This document shows, one piece after another, positions 40,370 to 48,710 of a DNA stretch of 58,179 nucleotides. The notes under the pieces are model-generated. The model saw nothing but the letters and a program-made list of their open reading frames with translations, did not search any database and was not told where the DNA came from. The number at the start of each line of letters is the position of its first letter. The first letter of the stretch is position 1. Location: positions 1 through 58,179 of IMG/VR virus record IMGVR_UViG_3300034170_000025. One strand, given 5' to 3'. This DNA comes from a virus. Position numbers and translations under genes: made by a program.

Positions 40370-40793
40370 AGTGGAGTATTTCCTCAAAAGTGTTTTCAAA
40401 GTTTTCTAGAACAGCCTCGTTGAACCAACGGCTTGCTCCTGTGGGGCAGAGTGTACCACATTTAGCTAATGCGTCAATGAATTTCTTATATTCTCTCTGC
40501 TCTTTGAGGTTCTTTTCGTGCTCGGTTTGCACGCCATACCAACCATACCCGGAGGTTTCAATCTGATGACCCGCATCGTTCACCAGTACAAGCACTTGCT
40601 CGGTGAATCCAGGGTTCCGTTCAGAGCGGTAGACATAACTGCTCTTGAAGTACCAGTTTTGGTTTCCAGCAATACGTTGGAGTTCATAAACCAAGTGCTG
40701 AGATACCTCAAGTGTTTCCTCTAGCTTCTTGTAGAACGTGAAGTCGCTAGAACCGTATCCGTTCTCCATACGATAGCATTTGCGTTTGTCCAT
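40359..40793 (-). CDS. Unknown 144-aa protein
   Basis: Not recognised. Strand-rich middle (SSYVYRSERNPGFTEQ) and helical ends. Overlaps the release-factor-like gene by 11 bases, so they are probably co-translated. Confidence 0.66.
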   Translation of the reverse strand: MDKRKCYRMENGYGSSDFTFYKKLEETLEVSQHLVYELQRIAGNQNWYFKSSYVYRSERNPGFTEQVLVLVNDAGHQIETSGYGWYGVQTEHEKNLKEQREYKKFIDALAKCGTLCPTGASRWFNEAVLENFENTFEEILHYGD

Positions 40794-40966
40794 TAATCCC
40801 TCCCTCTGAATAAGAACATCAAACTTTTGAAGCTCAAGTCTTTGTACTCTCGTACTGACATGTGCGAGCCGTCCGTGAGGACATAGAGCATCCCTTTGTG
40901 AGGGTGCTGGAAGAGGTATGCACCTCTCAAGCGTTCCCTCACCTTCGTAGCTTCAGACCCCTTCAT
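40793..40966 (-). CDS. Small basic protein, 57 aa
   Basis: ATG behind AAGGAG chosen over a longer in-frame start. Basic (SEATKVRERLRGAYLFQH). Not recognised. Overlaps the downstream gene by one base. Confidence 0.6.
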   Translation of the reverse strand: MKGSEATKVRERLRGAYLFQHPHKGMLYVLTDGSHMSVREYKDLSFKSLMFLFRGRD

Positions 40967-40974
40967 AAAACTCC

Positions 40975-41334
40975 TTATAAGTAGCACTCTGAATAGAGTA
41001 CACCTTCTTGAAATACTTCCTTAATCTGACCAGCTTCTTTCGCTACGGTCCAAGCTTCCTGTCTTGTCATATAGACTCCGTATTGGTCCACAAAGCCTTG
41101 TTCGGTGCGGACATCATGGTTGTGGGTCTGCTCTTCTGTAAGGTGTAGAGCATCAAGCATCAATGACATCACCGGGCAGAAGTGTCTGTTACCCACAACG
41201 AGATTGCCGTCTACAATGCAAGCTGCCATAGAGACAACCCTTTGAACAGTGTCGAACCTTTCCCAAACTGGGACGCCACCTTCGTAGACCCAATCCAAGT
41301 GTTCTTGGAAGCGTTTAGTTTTCTTATGTGGCAT
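40975..41334 (-). CDS. Unknown 119-aa protein
   Basis: Second of two adjacent ATGs chosen, six bases after GGAGGA. DGNLVVGNRHFCPVM and GFVDQYGVYMTRQEAW followed by AKEAGQI are conserved-looking and recur in many phages, function unknown. Confidence 0.66.
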   Translation of the reverse strand: MPHKKTKRFQEHLDWVYEGGVPVWERFDTVQRVVSMAACIVDGNLVVGNRHFCPVMSLMLDALHLTEEQTHNHDVRTEQGFVDQYGVYMTRQEAWTVAKEAGQIKEVFQEGVLYSECYL

Positions 41335-41525
41335 CATTCCTCCGGCTCAATGGTGATTCCCCAGGCATCTAGTGCAGCCGTTAGGGAGGGGTAAAACTTC
41401 TTAGGGTGTCCTATGTAAGACCGTGCGTAAGCACGAATCTCTTCATTCATAGGTAGTTCAAACCACGGGAGCGGTTCTTCCGCCCCGCAGATGTCACAGA
41501 CTTTGGGAGTGTGTGGTTGTTCCAT
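41334..41525 (-). CDS. Small zinc-binding-like protein
   Basis: 63 aa. CDICGAEEPLPW gives one CxxC near the start; the rest is helical. Starts inside the end of the upstream gene. Confidence 0.6.
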   Translation of the reverse strand: MEQPHTPKVCDICGAEEPLPWFELPMNEEIRAYARSYIGHPKKFYPSLTAALDAWGITIEPEE

Positions 41526-41880
41526 TTTCAATTACCACCGCTTCATGAGAGTAGTAGCCATTATGCTCGTTATAAGCCACAAATTGCAAGACACCTTTTG
41601 AAGTTTTGATGTTCACGAACATGCAATCACTCTCATAGACGCTACCCAGGGAAGTGGTTGCTAGTTTACTGTCAACAACCTCTGCACTCAGGTACTCCGC
41701 ACCTACGAACTCTTCTAGGGAGTCCTCAGAGGTTAGGTAGCCCCAGTTCTCACAGCAGCTCTGACCATTGCTGATACCCATCTTGATCTGCGTGTCGTCT
41801 TCAAGTGTGATAACGTAGCCGTCATAACCGCTCCAAGAGCCACGGCCCCAAGTAGTTTCTTCGATAGACTTAATCTTCAT
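41494..41880 (-). CDS. Unknown 128-aa protein
   Basis: ATG at the AAGGAG-proximal position chosen. Strand-rich with ETTWGRGSWSGYDGYVIT and acidic patches. Not recognised. Confidence 0.64.
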   Translation of the reverse strand: MKIKSIEETTWGRGSWSGYDGYVITLEDDTQIKMGISNGQSCCENWGYLTSEDSLEEFVGAEYLSAEVVDSKLATTSLGSVYESDCMFVNIKTSKGVLQFVAYNEHNGYYSHEAVVIENGTTTHSQSL

Positions 41881-41925
41881 TTTACTCTCCTTATATTTTG
41901 ATTTTATGTACACACTTCCCACAGG

Positions 41926-42183
41926 TCAGTCTCCCCAGTATGAAAGCTCTTCATCAACAGCTTCCTCTGGTGTGAGCCAATCCTCAAAGGACAGTCCTGC
42001 ATTGTCAGAGTTTTCCCACAGAGTCTCAGCAAGCTCATATGCCTGGCTAATCTCCTGTGGGTCCACACCATCGTACATCTTAAGTGTGAACATGTACCCA
42101 ACGGCCTCTTGAAGCCACTCAGTTGTCAGGCGTTCAAGCTTATCAGCTTTTGTCTCTACTACGAAAGCGCGTACTGCTGTCAT
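41926..42183 (-). CDS. Small acidic helical protein
   Basis: 85 aa. Helical, acidic (GVDPQEISQAYELAETLW, TPEEAVDEELSYW). Not recognised. Ribosome site is weak. Confidence 0.62.
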   Translation of the reverse strand: MTAVRAFVVETKADKLERLTTEWLQEAVGYMFTLKMYDGVDPQEISQAYELAETLWENSDNAGLSFEDWLTPEEAVDEELSYWGD

Positions 42184-42184
42184 T

Positions 42185-42274
42185 TTATTTTAGCTCCCAA
42201 GATAATACTCCCACAACCGGCGAACCACGCAATGGCGAGCCATAGAAGAATGTACTGATGTGCATGTGAATCAT
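42185..42274 (-). CDS. Tentative 29-aa peptide
   Basis: ATG behind GGAGG and a stop close to the next gene. MIHMHISTFFYG onward has no recognisable features. A second frame of the same bases reads as a hydrophobic segment (YILLWLAIAWFAGC) without a start codon, so assignment is uncertain. Confidence 0.32.
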   Translation of the reverse strand: MIHMHISTFFYGSPLRGSPVVGVLSWELK

Positions 42275-42317
42275 AACACCTCCAGAGTGGCCGTACTAGG
42301 CCAAAATTTCAATCGCG

Positions 42318-42656
42318 TTACGCTACAAGGTCTTCCCAAGGAACGTCCGCCATGACGAAGTTTTCGTAGGGGAACATCACCTCGACTGCCTCGCCGAGTT
42401 CATTGTACACACTGTACGAAACAAACTCTCCCAAGAATGCCACGTCTTTGAAGAAGTCTTTCCAGACCCTCGTGCGTACTCCGTGAGGCAGCCCTACAGG
42501 AAGCGAGAGCAGGAGCTTGTTCAGCTTAACAGCTTCATCCAGTGCAAGCGGAACGTCTTTGACGTAGAAGTTGATACTCTTTGCCTTCATCACTGGGCAG
42601 TAACTGTAGTCAGAAATCTGACCTACTGGGCGGTAAGGGTTTGGCATGTAGAACAT
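42318..42656 (-). CDS. Unknown 112-aa protein
   Basis: Not recognised. MFYMPNPYRPVGQISDYSYC, a helical LDEAVKLNKLLLSLPVG and an acidic C-terminal end. AGGAGA lies before the ATG. First gene downstream of the TerD terminator. Confidence 0.65.
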   Translation of the reverse strand: MFYMPNPYRPVGQISDYSYCPVMKAKSINFYVKDVPLALDEAVKLNKLLLSLPVGLPHGVRTRVWKDFFKDVAFLGEFVSYSVYNELGEAVEVMFPYENFVMADVPWEDLVA

Positions 42657-42669
42657 TTGAATCTCCTAT

Positions 42670-42701
42670 AGAAAAGCCCACACCTTTGTGGGGTATGGGC
42701 T
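42670..42701 (-). terminator. Terminator after terD
   Basis: 10-bp stem with one G-U pair (42675-42684 with 42692-42701) followed on the minus strand by TTTTCT. Confidence 0.78.
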
Positions 42702-42730
42702 ATTGTAGCACGTTATGCGAAGGCTTTCAA
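42702..42730 (-). promoter_or_regulatory. Promoter inside end of terD
   Basis: On the minus strand TTGAAA (42725-42730) and TACAAT (42702-42707), spacing 17; the terminator hairpin lies at the start of the transcript. Confidence 0.55.
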
Positions 42731-43288
42731 TACTTCGTTAGGGTTGGCCTGGGCCGACTCACCAACTGGTTGGAAACCCCAACCATTGCCAGTACGTTGC
42801 AGAGTACCCACGTGCAGTGCAGTACCATTTACGAACTGTTGCAGCTTGTATTGTGCCAACAGGTTATTGTCTTGGTCGTACAGATCGAAACTACCACCAG
42901 CAATCATACTGAAGTCTTGTTGACGTGCAATCGCGTCGTGCAAGAAGACAAAATGCTCAATCTTGTCGATGTTTGCTGGAACTTTACCAATCTCAACGAA
43001 AATTTCTTCGTCATCCTGACCATCAACGTCTGCACCGTTGCGGTTATCACGAGGCAGAACTACAGCACCATTGTAGCAATCTTTGTTGTTGAAGAAGCAA
43101 ACATTCTTCATATCACCTTGGATACTGCCATTGCTGGTCAGGAACATGAAGATGTCAAGGTCAAACTCATGGCCTTTGCTTGCCATTGGGTGCAGGTTCC
43201 AGTTCAGAGCACCACGCAGACGGGTCAGCGAAGGTGCAATTTTGGTCAGGTCCAACATCAGGGTATCTTTGCTCAAGTTAAGCTCCAT
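42713..43288 (-). CDS. terD: TerD-family protein
   Basis: 191 aa from the ATG behind GAGGAA. TerD/CABP fold: LNWNLHP, KGHEFDLDIFMFLTS, LPRDNRNGADVDGQDDEEIF with the Asp-rich calcium-site region, and FVFLHDA. TerD proteins are part of tellurite-resistance, phage-inhibition and colicin-resistance systems. Last gene of the Ter module. Confidence 0.85.
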   Translation of the reverse strand: MELNLSKDTLMLDLTKIAPSLTRLRGALNWNLHPMASKGHEFDLDIFMFLTSNGSIQGDMKNVCFFNNKDCYNGAVVLPRDNRNGADVDGQDDEEIFVEIGKVPANIDKIEHFVFLHDAIARQQDFSMIAGGSFDLYDQDNNLLAQYKLQQFVNGTALHVGTLQRTGNGWGFQPVGESAQANPNEVLKAFA

Positions 43289-43354
43289 TATCAAGTTCCT
43301 CTTTAGTAGTAAGTTGAGGCGCCATTTTGACGCCTCTTTCAGTTTCAGTTTGTG

Positions 43355-44035
43355 TCAAGCTTCTTTGCTGAGTTTCTTAGCAGTAAATGCAGCCGCTACA
43401 ACGATACCAGCACCAACAGCTTTAGCGATCCAGTGGTTCACTTCGCCGATGTATTCAATGAAGTGTGCGTCAGATACGATCATTTCAGCACCAACAACAC
43501 CCAACATACCAGCACCAATCCAGATAATCACTGGGAATTTATCCATCAGACCAGACAAGTACTTAGCACCGTAGACAATGATTGGGATGCTCAATACGAT
43601 ACCAGCGATTGCGTACAGTGTAGAGTGAGCACCAGTGCTAGAAGCAGCACCTGCCACAGCCATTACGTTATCCAGCGAGAGCATGAAGTCAGCTACAATG
43701 ATGGTCCATACAGCGCCCCAAATTGTAGATTTCTGTTCAACTTCTGGGTCTTCTTCATGACCTGTCAACAGCGAGTAACCAATCCAGACCAAGTAAATAC
43801 CAGCGAAAATCTTCAGGAATGGGATACCCAGCAAGAAGGTTGCGAATACCAGCAGGACAGCTCGGAGTGCGATGGCGCCAGCAGTACCAAGCAGGATTGC
43901 TTTACCACGAACACTTACAGCCAGAGAAGCACATGCCAGAGCGATCACGATTGCGTTGTCTAGACCCAGAAGCAGGTCAATCATCGTGATCTTAAAGATC
44001 GCAGCCCAGTCGAGCATTGCGAAGAATTCCATCAT
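43355..44035 (-). CDS. terC: TerC-family integral membrane protein
   Basis: 226 aa with about seven transmembrane helices. LLGLDNAIVIALA and LSLDNVMAVAG, the two inverted LDN repeats typical of the TerC family, are both present. Likely a metal-ion-linked membrane partner. A small hairpin separates it from terD. Confidence 0.93.
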   Translation of the reverse strand: MMEFFAMLDWAAIFKITMIDLLLGLDNAIVIALACASLAVSVRGKAILLGTAGAIALRAVLLVFATFLLGIPFLKIFAGIYLVWIGYSLLTGHEEDPEVEQKSTIWGAVWTIIVADFMLSLDNVMAVAGAASSTGAHSTLYAIAGIVLSIPIIVYGAKYLSGLMDKFPVIIWIGAGMLGVVGAEMIVSDAHFIEYIGEVNHWIAKAVGAGIVVAAAFTAKKLSKEA

Positions 44036-44064
44036 TTTTGTTTCCCCTTTCAGTTTGTTTGTGT

Positions 44065-44099
44065 GGGGCCATCTTATCTAATGGCCCCCATATTGTCAA
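44065..44099 (-). promoter_or_regulatory. Promoter with hairpin and CACACAAAC leader
   Basis: Minus-strand TTGACA (44094-44099) and TAAGAT (44071-44076), spacing 17. GGGGCCAT/ATGGCCCC (44065-44072, 44081-44088) overlaps the -10. Leader GGCCCCACACAAACAAAC precedes terC. Confidence 0.75.
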
Positions 44100-44103
44100 C
44101 TAT

Positions 44104-44754
44104 TTATTTGGTTGCGAACGCTTTAAATTCTTCGTTCAGCAACAGCTCATAGAACTTGTTCTGATCGATAGCCTTCGGGTCCGTGATGTACAGCACTTCA
44201 ACAGTGTCATACTTCGCAGCGATAGCGTCCAAATAACGTTTATCGCAACCATTACCGATAGCAACGATCTGTACAAAGGTGTTCTCCAGCGAGTCTAGCT
44301 GAGCTTCAAACTCACGCTTATCGTTGTTGGCACCATCGGTGATCAGTGCCAGATAGGTTGGGGTTACAGGCTTAGCTGCACCGAAACCGAACAGACCGCG
44401 TTTTGTTGCCTGACCTTTCAGACCTGCAATAGCGTCTGCGAAGTTTGTCCCGCCGCCTGCACGAATACCATGCTTACGGATGTAAGTGTGTGCATCATCT
44501 ACAGTCATATCTGGTGTACGGTCAAACGAAGTGTTGAAGAAACCAATCTCCATCTTGCCGTCATCATCAAATTTCATAGCTGCTGCCAGGAACAGGTCAA
44601 GAGTGTCTTGTACCCAACCACATGCGAACTCGTCGTCCATCGAGCCAGATTTATCTACCGCCAGCTTTACTGCCATGATGATTGGTGTGAAAATCTGAGC
44701 CTTTTCAAGATTCAGTTCCAGAGCTTTGGTCAAGTCTAACATTGGCATACCCAT
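44104..44754 (-). CDS. vWA protein of the Ter module (TerF/TerY-like)
   Basis: 216 aa. vWA domain with MIDAS: VDKSGSM near residue 32, GGGTNFADAI (Thr), and LITDGAN. Overall like TerF/TerY-type proteins that work with TerC and TerD. AAGGAGG precedes the ATG; it follows telA on the same strand. Confidence 0.82.
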   Translation of the reverse strand: MGMPMLDLTKALELNLEKAQIFTPIIMAVKLAVDKSGSMDDEFACGWVQDTLDLFLAAAMKFDDDGKMEIGFFNTSFDRTPDMTVDDAHTYIRKHGIRAGGGTNFADAIAGLKGQATKRGLFGFGAAKPVTPTYLALITDGANNDKREFEAQLDSLENTFVQIVAIGNGCDKRYLDAIAAKYDTVEVLYITDPKAIDQNKFYELLLNEEFKAFATK

Positions 44755-44777
44755 ATATCCTCCTTTGGTTTGATGTG

Positions 44778-45905
44778 TTAAATACTACCGGATTGTTTTA
44801 ATGCTGTCAACAGACTTTTTTGTCCATTTGCCAGCTCTTTTGCATCTGTAGTGCAACGTGCAACGTCATCTCGCTCGATCTGACGTACCTCAGTTACAGT
44901 CTCCAGTACACGCTGACGCAATGTGCTCAGAGTCTCAGTAGAGATGGTCGCAGTACCCAATGCCTTAGCACTGTTGATGGCAGCGATCTTAGCACCTTCA
45001 CTACCTTTGAGCAAGCTCTTTTCAGTGAGGTCACGCACGTTACTCACGAGCTGGATGCTGCTGTTCACGTCCAGGGTCTGTTTGAACAAAGCAAACTCCA
45101 TCATGATTACTGGAATATTCATCATGATGCCTTTCAGCGTAGACACTGCTGTACGGCTCGACTCCTGCTGCTGGCGAATCCGTGGACTGTTGATTTCAGT
45201 CATAGTTTTCAGACGCAGCAGGGTGTCCAGCTTCAACTTCAGACGGTGAATCTTAGACTCAGCATCACGCACCATCTGAGCTTCCATTGCAGCGTTAGGA
45301 CCACTCAGGTCAATCTCAGGCCACGACGCAACTTGGGATTCACACATGTCGATCAGGCTCTGTACTTCACGCATCTCAGAGGTGATCTTACCATAGTGGT
45401 TGTAGTTCTCGCCATACAAACCTTCCATGTCAGTGATCCACTGTTGTTGAGTGGTGATGTTCACGGAGATTTTATTCTCCAGGTCACCAAACACTTGCTG
45501 TGCAGAAGATAGACGCATGGTTAGCGTATTCTTCAGGTCACTGAATTTGTTCTGGAACCAGCCTACCACACCACCCTTCTGAAGGGAAGCAGGATCAAGC
45601 TTATCAGCTTCAGAGGCAATAACAGTTAGGATTGCACCTAGCTCTTCAAACTTGCCAACAGACATTTTGGTGATAATCTTCTGAGTGGTGTTACCCAACT
45701 CACGAGAGACGTTTTCACCAATACGGTCAATGTCTTCGTCAGACACGACCAGATTACGTGATGGCAGGCCAGCTTCACGAATTGTGGCAGGGAACGCCGA
45801 ACTCCTGCCAACAGGGGTTTCGGCGATCACAACTGAAACCTCACCAGCCTTCAAGCCACCAGTTGGCGCTGGCTGAAGTCCCGCTCTAGCAAATACTTTA
45901 CTCAT
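44778..45905 (-). CDS. telA: TelA-like toxic-anion resistance protein
   Basis: 375 aa from MSKVFARAG. Long helical chain matching TelA/KlaA: WITDMEGLYGENYNHYG, MVRDAESKIHRLKLKL, IRQQQESSRTAVSTLKGI and SALKA-type end (KSLLTALKQSGS). Ends the Ter module at its upstream side. Confidence 0.85.
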   Translation of the reverse strand: MSKVFARAGLQPAPTGGLKAGEVSVVIAETPVGRSSAFPATIREAGLPSRNLVVSDEDIDRIGENVSRELGNTTQKIITKMSVGKFEELGAILTVIASEADKLDPASLQKGGVVGWFQNKFSDLKNTLTMRLSSAQQVFGDLENKISVNITTQQQWITDMEGLYGENYNHYGKITSEMREVQSLIDMCESQVASWPEIDLSGPNAAMEAQMVRDAESKIHRLKLKLDTLLRLKTMTEINSPRIRQQQESSRTAVSTLKGIMMNIPVIMMEFALFKQTLDVNSSIQLVSNVRDLTEKSLLKGSEGAKIAAINSAKALGTATISTETLSTLRQRVLETVTEVRQIERDDVARCTTDAKELANGQKSLLTALKQSGSI

Positions 45906-45912
45906 AGTGGGT

Positions 45913-46299
45913 TTACTCTCCTTTCTCAATTCGGCCAATTTCTGTAGGGGTGTCACTGTGTTTACCACTCCATTTTAGTGTGCGGCCATTCAGCCCGTGG
46001 AAGAGAATATACCCGTCTTTCGAGAACAGGTCAACACCTTTCGAGACATCTTCCCCGTAACGTGTTGGAACTTCAAACCCCTCCAAGTCGTAAAAAGACC
46101 AGCGCTCGCCGCAGCACTCACACCAATAACGAGCATCATCTTTGTCGATCATATCTTGCATAATAGCAAACGCTTGATCAACGTTCATAGCTTGTACGAA
46201 TACAACATCTGCAACAAAATCACCACGCTCGTAGTAACCACCAGAGTTATTCTGGTCAAACTCGTACCACAAAGCACCTTCAATTTTTACTGGAAGCAT
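45913..46299 (-). CDS. Unknown protein leading the Ter module
   Basis: 128 aa from the ATG behind GGAGAG; a GTG upstream lies in the leader. CECCGERW with DARYW suggests a zinc pair; strand-rich. Not recognised. Operon leader with TelA 7 bases on. Confidence 0.62.
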   Translation of the reverse strand: MLPVKIEGALWYEFDQNNSGGYYERGDFVADVVFVQAMNVDQAFAIMQDMIDKDDARYWCECCGERWSFYDLEGFEVPTRYGEDVSKGVDLFSKDGYILFHGLNGRTLKWSGKHSDTPTEIGRIEKGE

Positions 46300-46344
46300 T
46301 CTCTTCTCTCCGTTTGTTTGCACCCTTAAGTGCTGATGTGAGTG

Positions 46345-46373
46345 ATTCTACGCATCATGGTTATCGGTGTCAA
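46345..46373 (-). promoter_or_regulatory. Promoter of the Ter module
   Basis: Minus-strand TTGACA (46368-46373) and TAGAAT (46345-46350), spacing 17. Confidence 0.72.
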
Positions 46374-46387
46374 CACTTTCTTTTAGG

Positions 46388-46414
46388 CAAAGAAAAGCCC
46401 GCACAAGGCGGGCT
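46388..46414 (-). terminator. Intrinsic terminator
   Basis: AGCCCGC/GCGGGCT with 5-base loop, followed on the minus strand by TTTCTTT; sits between the upstream operon and the Ter promoter. Confidence 0.87.
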
Positions 46415-46420
46415 ATTCGA

Positions 46421-46735
46421 TTAAGCAGTTAGCAACTCTGGAGTTGGTACTAGCAATGACGGATCAGCAGTTGGTACTGCTGGACCGGACAACTTCTCTT
46501 GAGCGATAAACTCACGATCAGTTTTATAGCGTGCATGACCGCCATCTGCAAAGTACACGTGGTACTGAGACAGAACACCTTTGTGTGGTGCCACAATTGT
46601 GGCTTTCCAGGCAGCCACTCCAGCACTGCCTGTAGTAGTCACGTCAATCCAAAAGCTATCCAGAAGTGGACCAGCCCCGGCGTTGTCCATGATACCAACC
46701 CAAGCGATTGTGTAAATAATTACTCTTTGTGCCAT
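46421..46735 (-). CDS. Unknown 104-aa protein
   Basis: Not recognised. Strand-rich, Gly/Ala-rich (WVGIMDNAGAGPLLDSFWID); looks like a small binding domain. Last gene of the NAD-module operon, before a terminator. Confidence 0.62.
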   Translation of the reverse strand: MAQRVIIYTIAWVGIMDNAGAGPLLDSFWIDVTTTGSAGVAAWKATIVAPHKGVLSQYHVYFADGGHARYKTDREFIAQEKLSGPAVPTADPSLLVPTPELLTA

Positions 46736-46738
46736 CTT

Positions 46739-46984
46739 TCATTTCCTTCTATTAGGGGAAGCAGAACCTACCTCCACAGCGTATTGTAACACATCCATTA
46801 AGATGTGTATACCTCTATTGTAGGTTGGACCTACGAGCCAGCGAGAATCTTCAATCTTGTCAAGCAGGTACATTCGGTCGTCTTCATCAAGCAAAACCGC
46901 TGCTGATGCAACTCCCTTTGTAAGGTTGTCAAGGTATTCAAGATACTCGACACCAGCCTCTCTAGTCATCCCACCATGAGCCAT
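46739..46984 (-). CDS. Unknown 81-aa protein
   Basis: Helical, not recognised (EYLEYLDNLTKGVASAAVLL). Three bases from its neighbour downstream, two from the SLOG gene upstream. Confidence 0.62.
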   Translation of the reverse strand: MAHGGMTREAGVEYLEYLDNLTKGVASAAVLLDEDDRMYLLDKIEDSRWLVGPTYNRGIHILMDVLQYAVEVGSASPNRRK

Positions 46985-46985
46985 A

Positions 46986-47561
46986 CTACATACCTCCGAT
47001 CCACTTGCTTATTCGTTCAAAGTCTTCAGCCTTGTTCAAGTTGAAGGTGTCTATGCCGTTTTCTTTAGCAAGGTTGATTGCCGTAGCAGTCCCGCCTTTA
47101 GGATTACCAGCTTTATCGAGACGTGTCCATGCTATCAGCATTTTTGAAGGTGCGTCAAGCATTTTCCCTAAGACTTGGAACACATTACGTGTGTGCATCT
47201 TCCTTGCACCAGTTTTACAGGCTGACCAAGCTGGGTGTATAGCCTCAGCCATACCCTCAGCAATGCGCTCGTCTGTGAGCTTTATATCGCTTGGGAGTAT
47301 ATTTAGCCCTCCATGAGAATACTTATAATGGTCCTCGTAGCCAGCCCATGGAAGATAAATCTCTGCTGGAGTCCAACTCCAAGGACCATCTAAACCAGCA
47401 AACCTGAACATTCCATTTTCAAAGGCTTGGTCAGCCCCCAAAGCACCTCCAGATCGTAAGGTCCACCCTTGAGAGGCCAGCTTGTGGCCGACCTCTTCCA
47501 TCAGGTTTAGAATGTTAGCAGGCGTCTCGCGTGAGCCCACGCCTGTGTAGTACTTCATCAC
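46986..47561 (-). CDS. SLOG-family (DprA/LOG-like) protein
   Basis: 191 aa. GVGSRETPANI and RSGGALGADQAFENG match the nucleotide-binding Rossmann pattern of SLOG proteins (DprA, LOG and NAD/ADPR sensor relatives), and the tail GTATAINLAKENGIDTFNL completes the fold. Too short for DprA with its extra domains; it may bind a nucleotide or NAD derivative. Overlaps the upstream gene by ATGA. Confidence 0.75.
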   Translation of the reverse strand: MMKYYTGVGSRETPANILNLMEEVGHKLASQGWTLRSGGALGADQAFENGMFRFAGLDGPWSWTPAEIYLPWAGYEDHYKYSHGGLNILPSDIKLTDERIAEGMAEAIHPAWSACKTGARKMHTRNVFQVLGKMLDAPSKMLIAWTRLDKAGNPKGGTATAINLAKENGIDTFNLNKAEDFERISKWIGGM

Positions 47562-47863
47562 TTAACTTTCCAAGGCTCTGACTCAGACTTTGGAGTCTCT
47601 GGAGGCAGACCTACGTTAACCATAGCCAGGATGCTCACCTTAACGGCAGACAACGCATCGCCGATCATTCGGCATGGCAGGATGAAGAACCCAAACACAG
47701 CTTCGCCGCAGGCTTCCTTGAAGTCTCGGGTAGACACCCGACGAACCTCTTTAAAGCGGATGCTGTAAAGAAAGTAGAAAACGTAAGTCACATAGAGGAT
47801 TCCGTATGCGATTGCAAACTTAATCCAGTGTTCAAACAGAAAATCCATTGCAGACGAAAACAT
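47558..47863 (-). CDS. Membrane protein, one or two helices
   Basis: 101 aa. KFAIAYGILYVTYVFYFLY is a membrane segment, a second weaker one around FGFFILPCRMI. Function unknown. Confidence 0.68.
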   Translation of the reverse strand: MFSSAMDFLFEHWIKFAIAYGILYVTYVFYFLYSIRFKEVRRVSTRDFKEACGEAVFGFFILPCRMIGDALSAVKVSILAMVNVGLPPETPKSESEPWKVK

Positions 47864-47864
47864 A

Positions 47865-48014
47865 TTAATTTCTCCCCGTTTCTTTACGCCATTTGGCGTC
47901 TAGTGTTTTGATAAGAGCATCAAGCTCCTTGAATTTTTTGGCTTTGTAAAGCTCAAGGCATTGACTGCCCGGAGCCAGCCAAGTGTCTTTGTACTTAACT
48001 GCGTCTCTGTACAC
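47865..48014 (-). CDS. Short basic protein, 49 aa
   Basis: GTG start overlapping the previous stop (TAGTG). Basic helix with LYKAKKFKELDALIKTLD. Not recognised. Confidence 0.52.
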   Translation of the reverse strand: MYRDAVKYKDTWLAPGSQCLELYKAKKFKELDALIKTLDAKWRKETGRN

Positions 48015-48088
48015 TATTTATCCCGCTTTTCACAGAACCAGTAGGTAGCATAGCAAGCACAACCAATCACCAACAACTCGATCAGCAT
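48014..48088 (-). CDS. Micro membrane protein, 24 aa
   Basis: Single hydrophobic helix MLIELLVIGCACYATYW and charged end. GAGGAAG upstream and overlap with the macro gene support it. Confidence 0.45.
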   Translation of the reverse strand: MLIELLVIGCACYATYWFCEKRDK

Positions 48089-48606
48089 AAATCTTCCTCC
48101 CTCAGTACATACACCGTTACTGTAAAACGTTCGTCGAAGACACTATCAACAATCTCAGCAATTGTATCCCAGTCACCACCGCCAAGGCCAGCCCCAATCT
48201 TAGGGAAACCTACTTTAAAGTAGTTAGGCTGATACTGTGTAGCAGTTAGGATGTCATTCCGCATGTGGGTCAAAGCCTCTTCAAGCTTACCATAATCAGT
48301 GTACCCCTTTGCGTCATAGCCGTAGTTGTATTGACCATAGAGGTTGTAGATCAACCCACAACTTCCGTCATCGCGGTCGTGAACACCAACAGAGCAGTCA
48401 CCAAACTTACCAACGTCGCCTTTTTCAGTCTCCTGATCAGCGTACCAAGCATCAGGAAACTCCATCTTGATGGCTTTAGCCACACCAGAGTTCATGGTAC
48501 AGAAGCAGTTTGCCTGATGCCCAATAACACTCACCTCGCCAGATTTGAGGGCTTCAGTTAAGTCACCAACTTTGTACTTAATCTTATTGTCATTGTACTT
48601 AGTCAT
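48082..48606 (-). CDS. Macro-domain protein
   Basis: 174 aa. Macro fold pattern: KYKVGDLTEAL, SVIGHQANCFCTMNSGVAKA (the ADP-ribose loop), then GLIYNLYGQYNYG and PKIGAGLGGGDW near the C terminus. Macro domains bind or hydrolyse ADP-ribose compounds. Start ATG is chosen by overlap with the preceding 33-aa gene. Close to the NAMPT-like gene; a link to ADP-ribose is inferred. Confidence 0.87.
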   Translation of the reverse strand: MTKYNDNKIKYKVGDLTEALKSGEVSVIGHQANCFCTMNSGVAKAIKMEFPDAWYADQETEKGDVGKFGDCSVGVHDRDDGSCGLIYNLYGQYNYGYDAKGYTDYGKLEEALTHMRNDILTATQYQPNYFKVGFPKIGAGLGGGDWDTIAEIVDSVFDERFTVTVYVLREEDLC

Positions 48607-48700
48607 ATTTAGCCATCTCCCGCTCGTGCCACTTTTCATGCACTTCATCTGCAAATGCAACGATGACACAGAAAATGAATAAACCAAAAAGCAGTTCCAT
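48599..48700 (-). CDS. Micro membrane protein, 33 aa
   Basis: MELLFGLFIFCVIVAFADE then a charged helix. AAGGAGG precedes the ATG; overlaps the macro gene (ATGACTAA). Evidence is ribosome site and overlap. Confidence 0.52.
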   Translation of the reverse strand: MELLFGLFIFCVIVAFADEVHEKWHEREMAKYD

Positions 48701-48710
48701 AAAACCTCCT

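Noticed and set aside
42185-42274. Hydrophobic frame YILLWLAIAWFAGC in the same bases as the 29-aa peptide
   Set aside because: No start codon in that frame within the available space; kept only as an alternative in the feature note.
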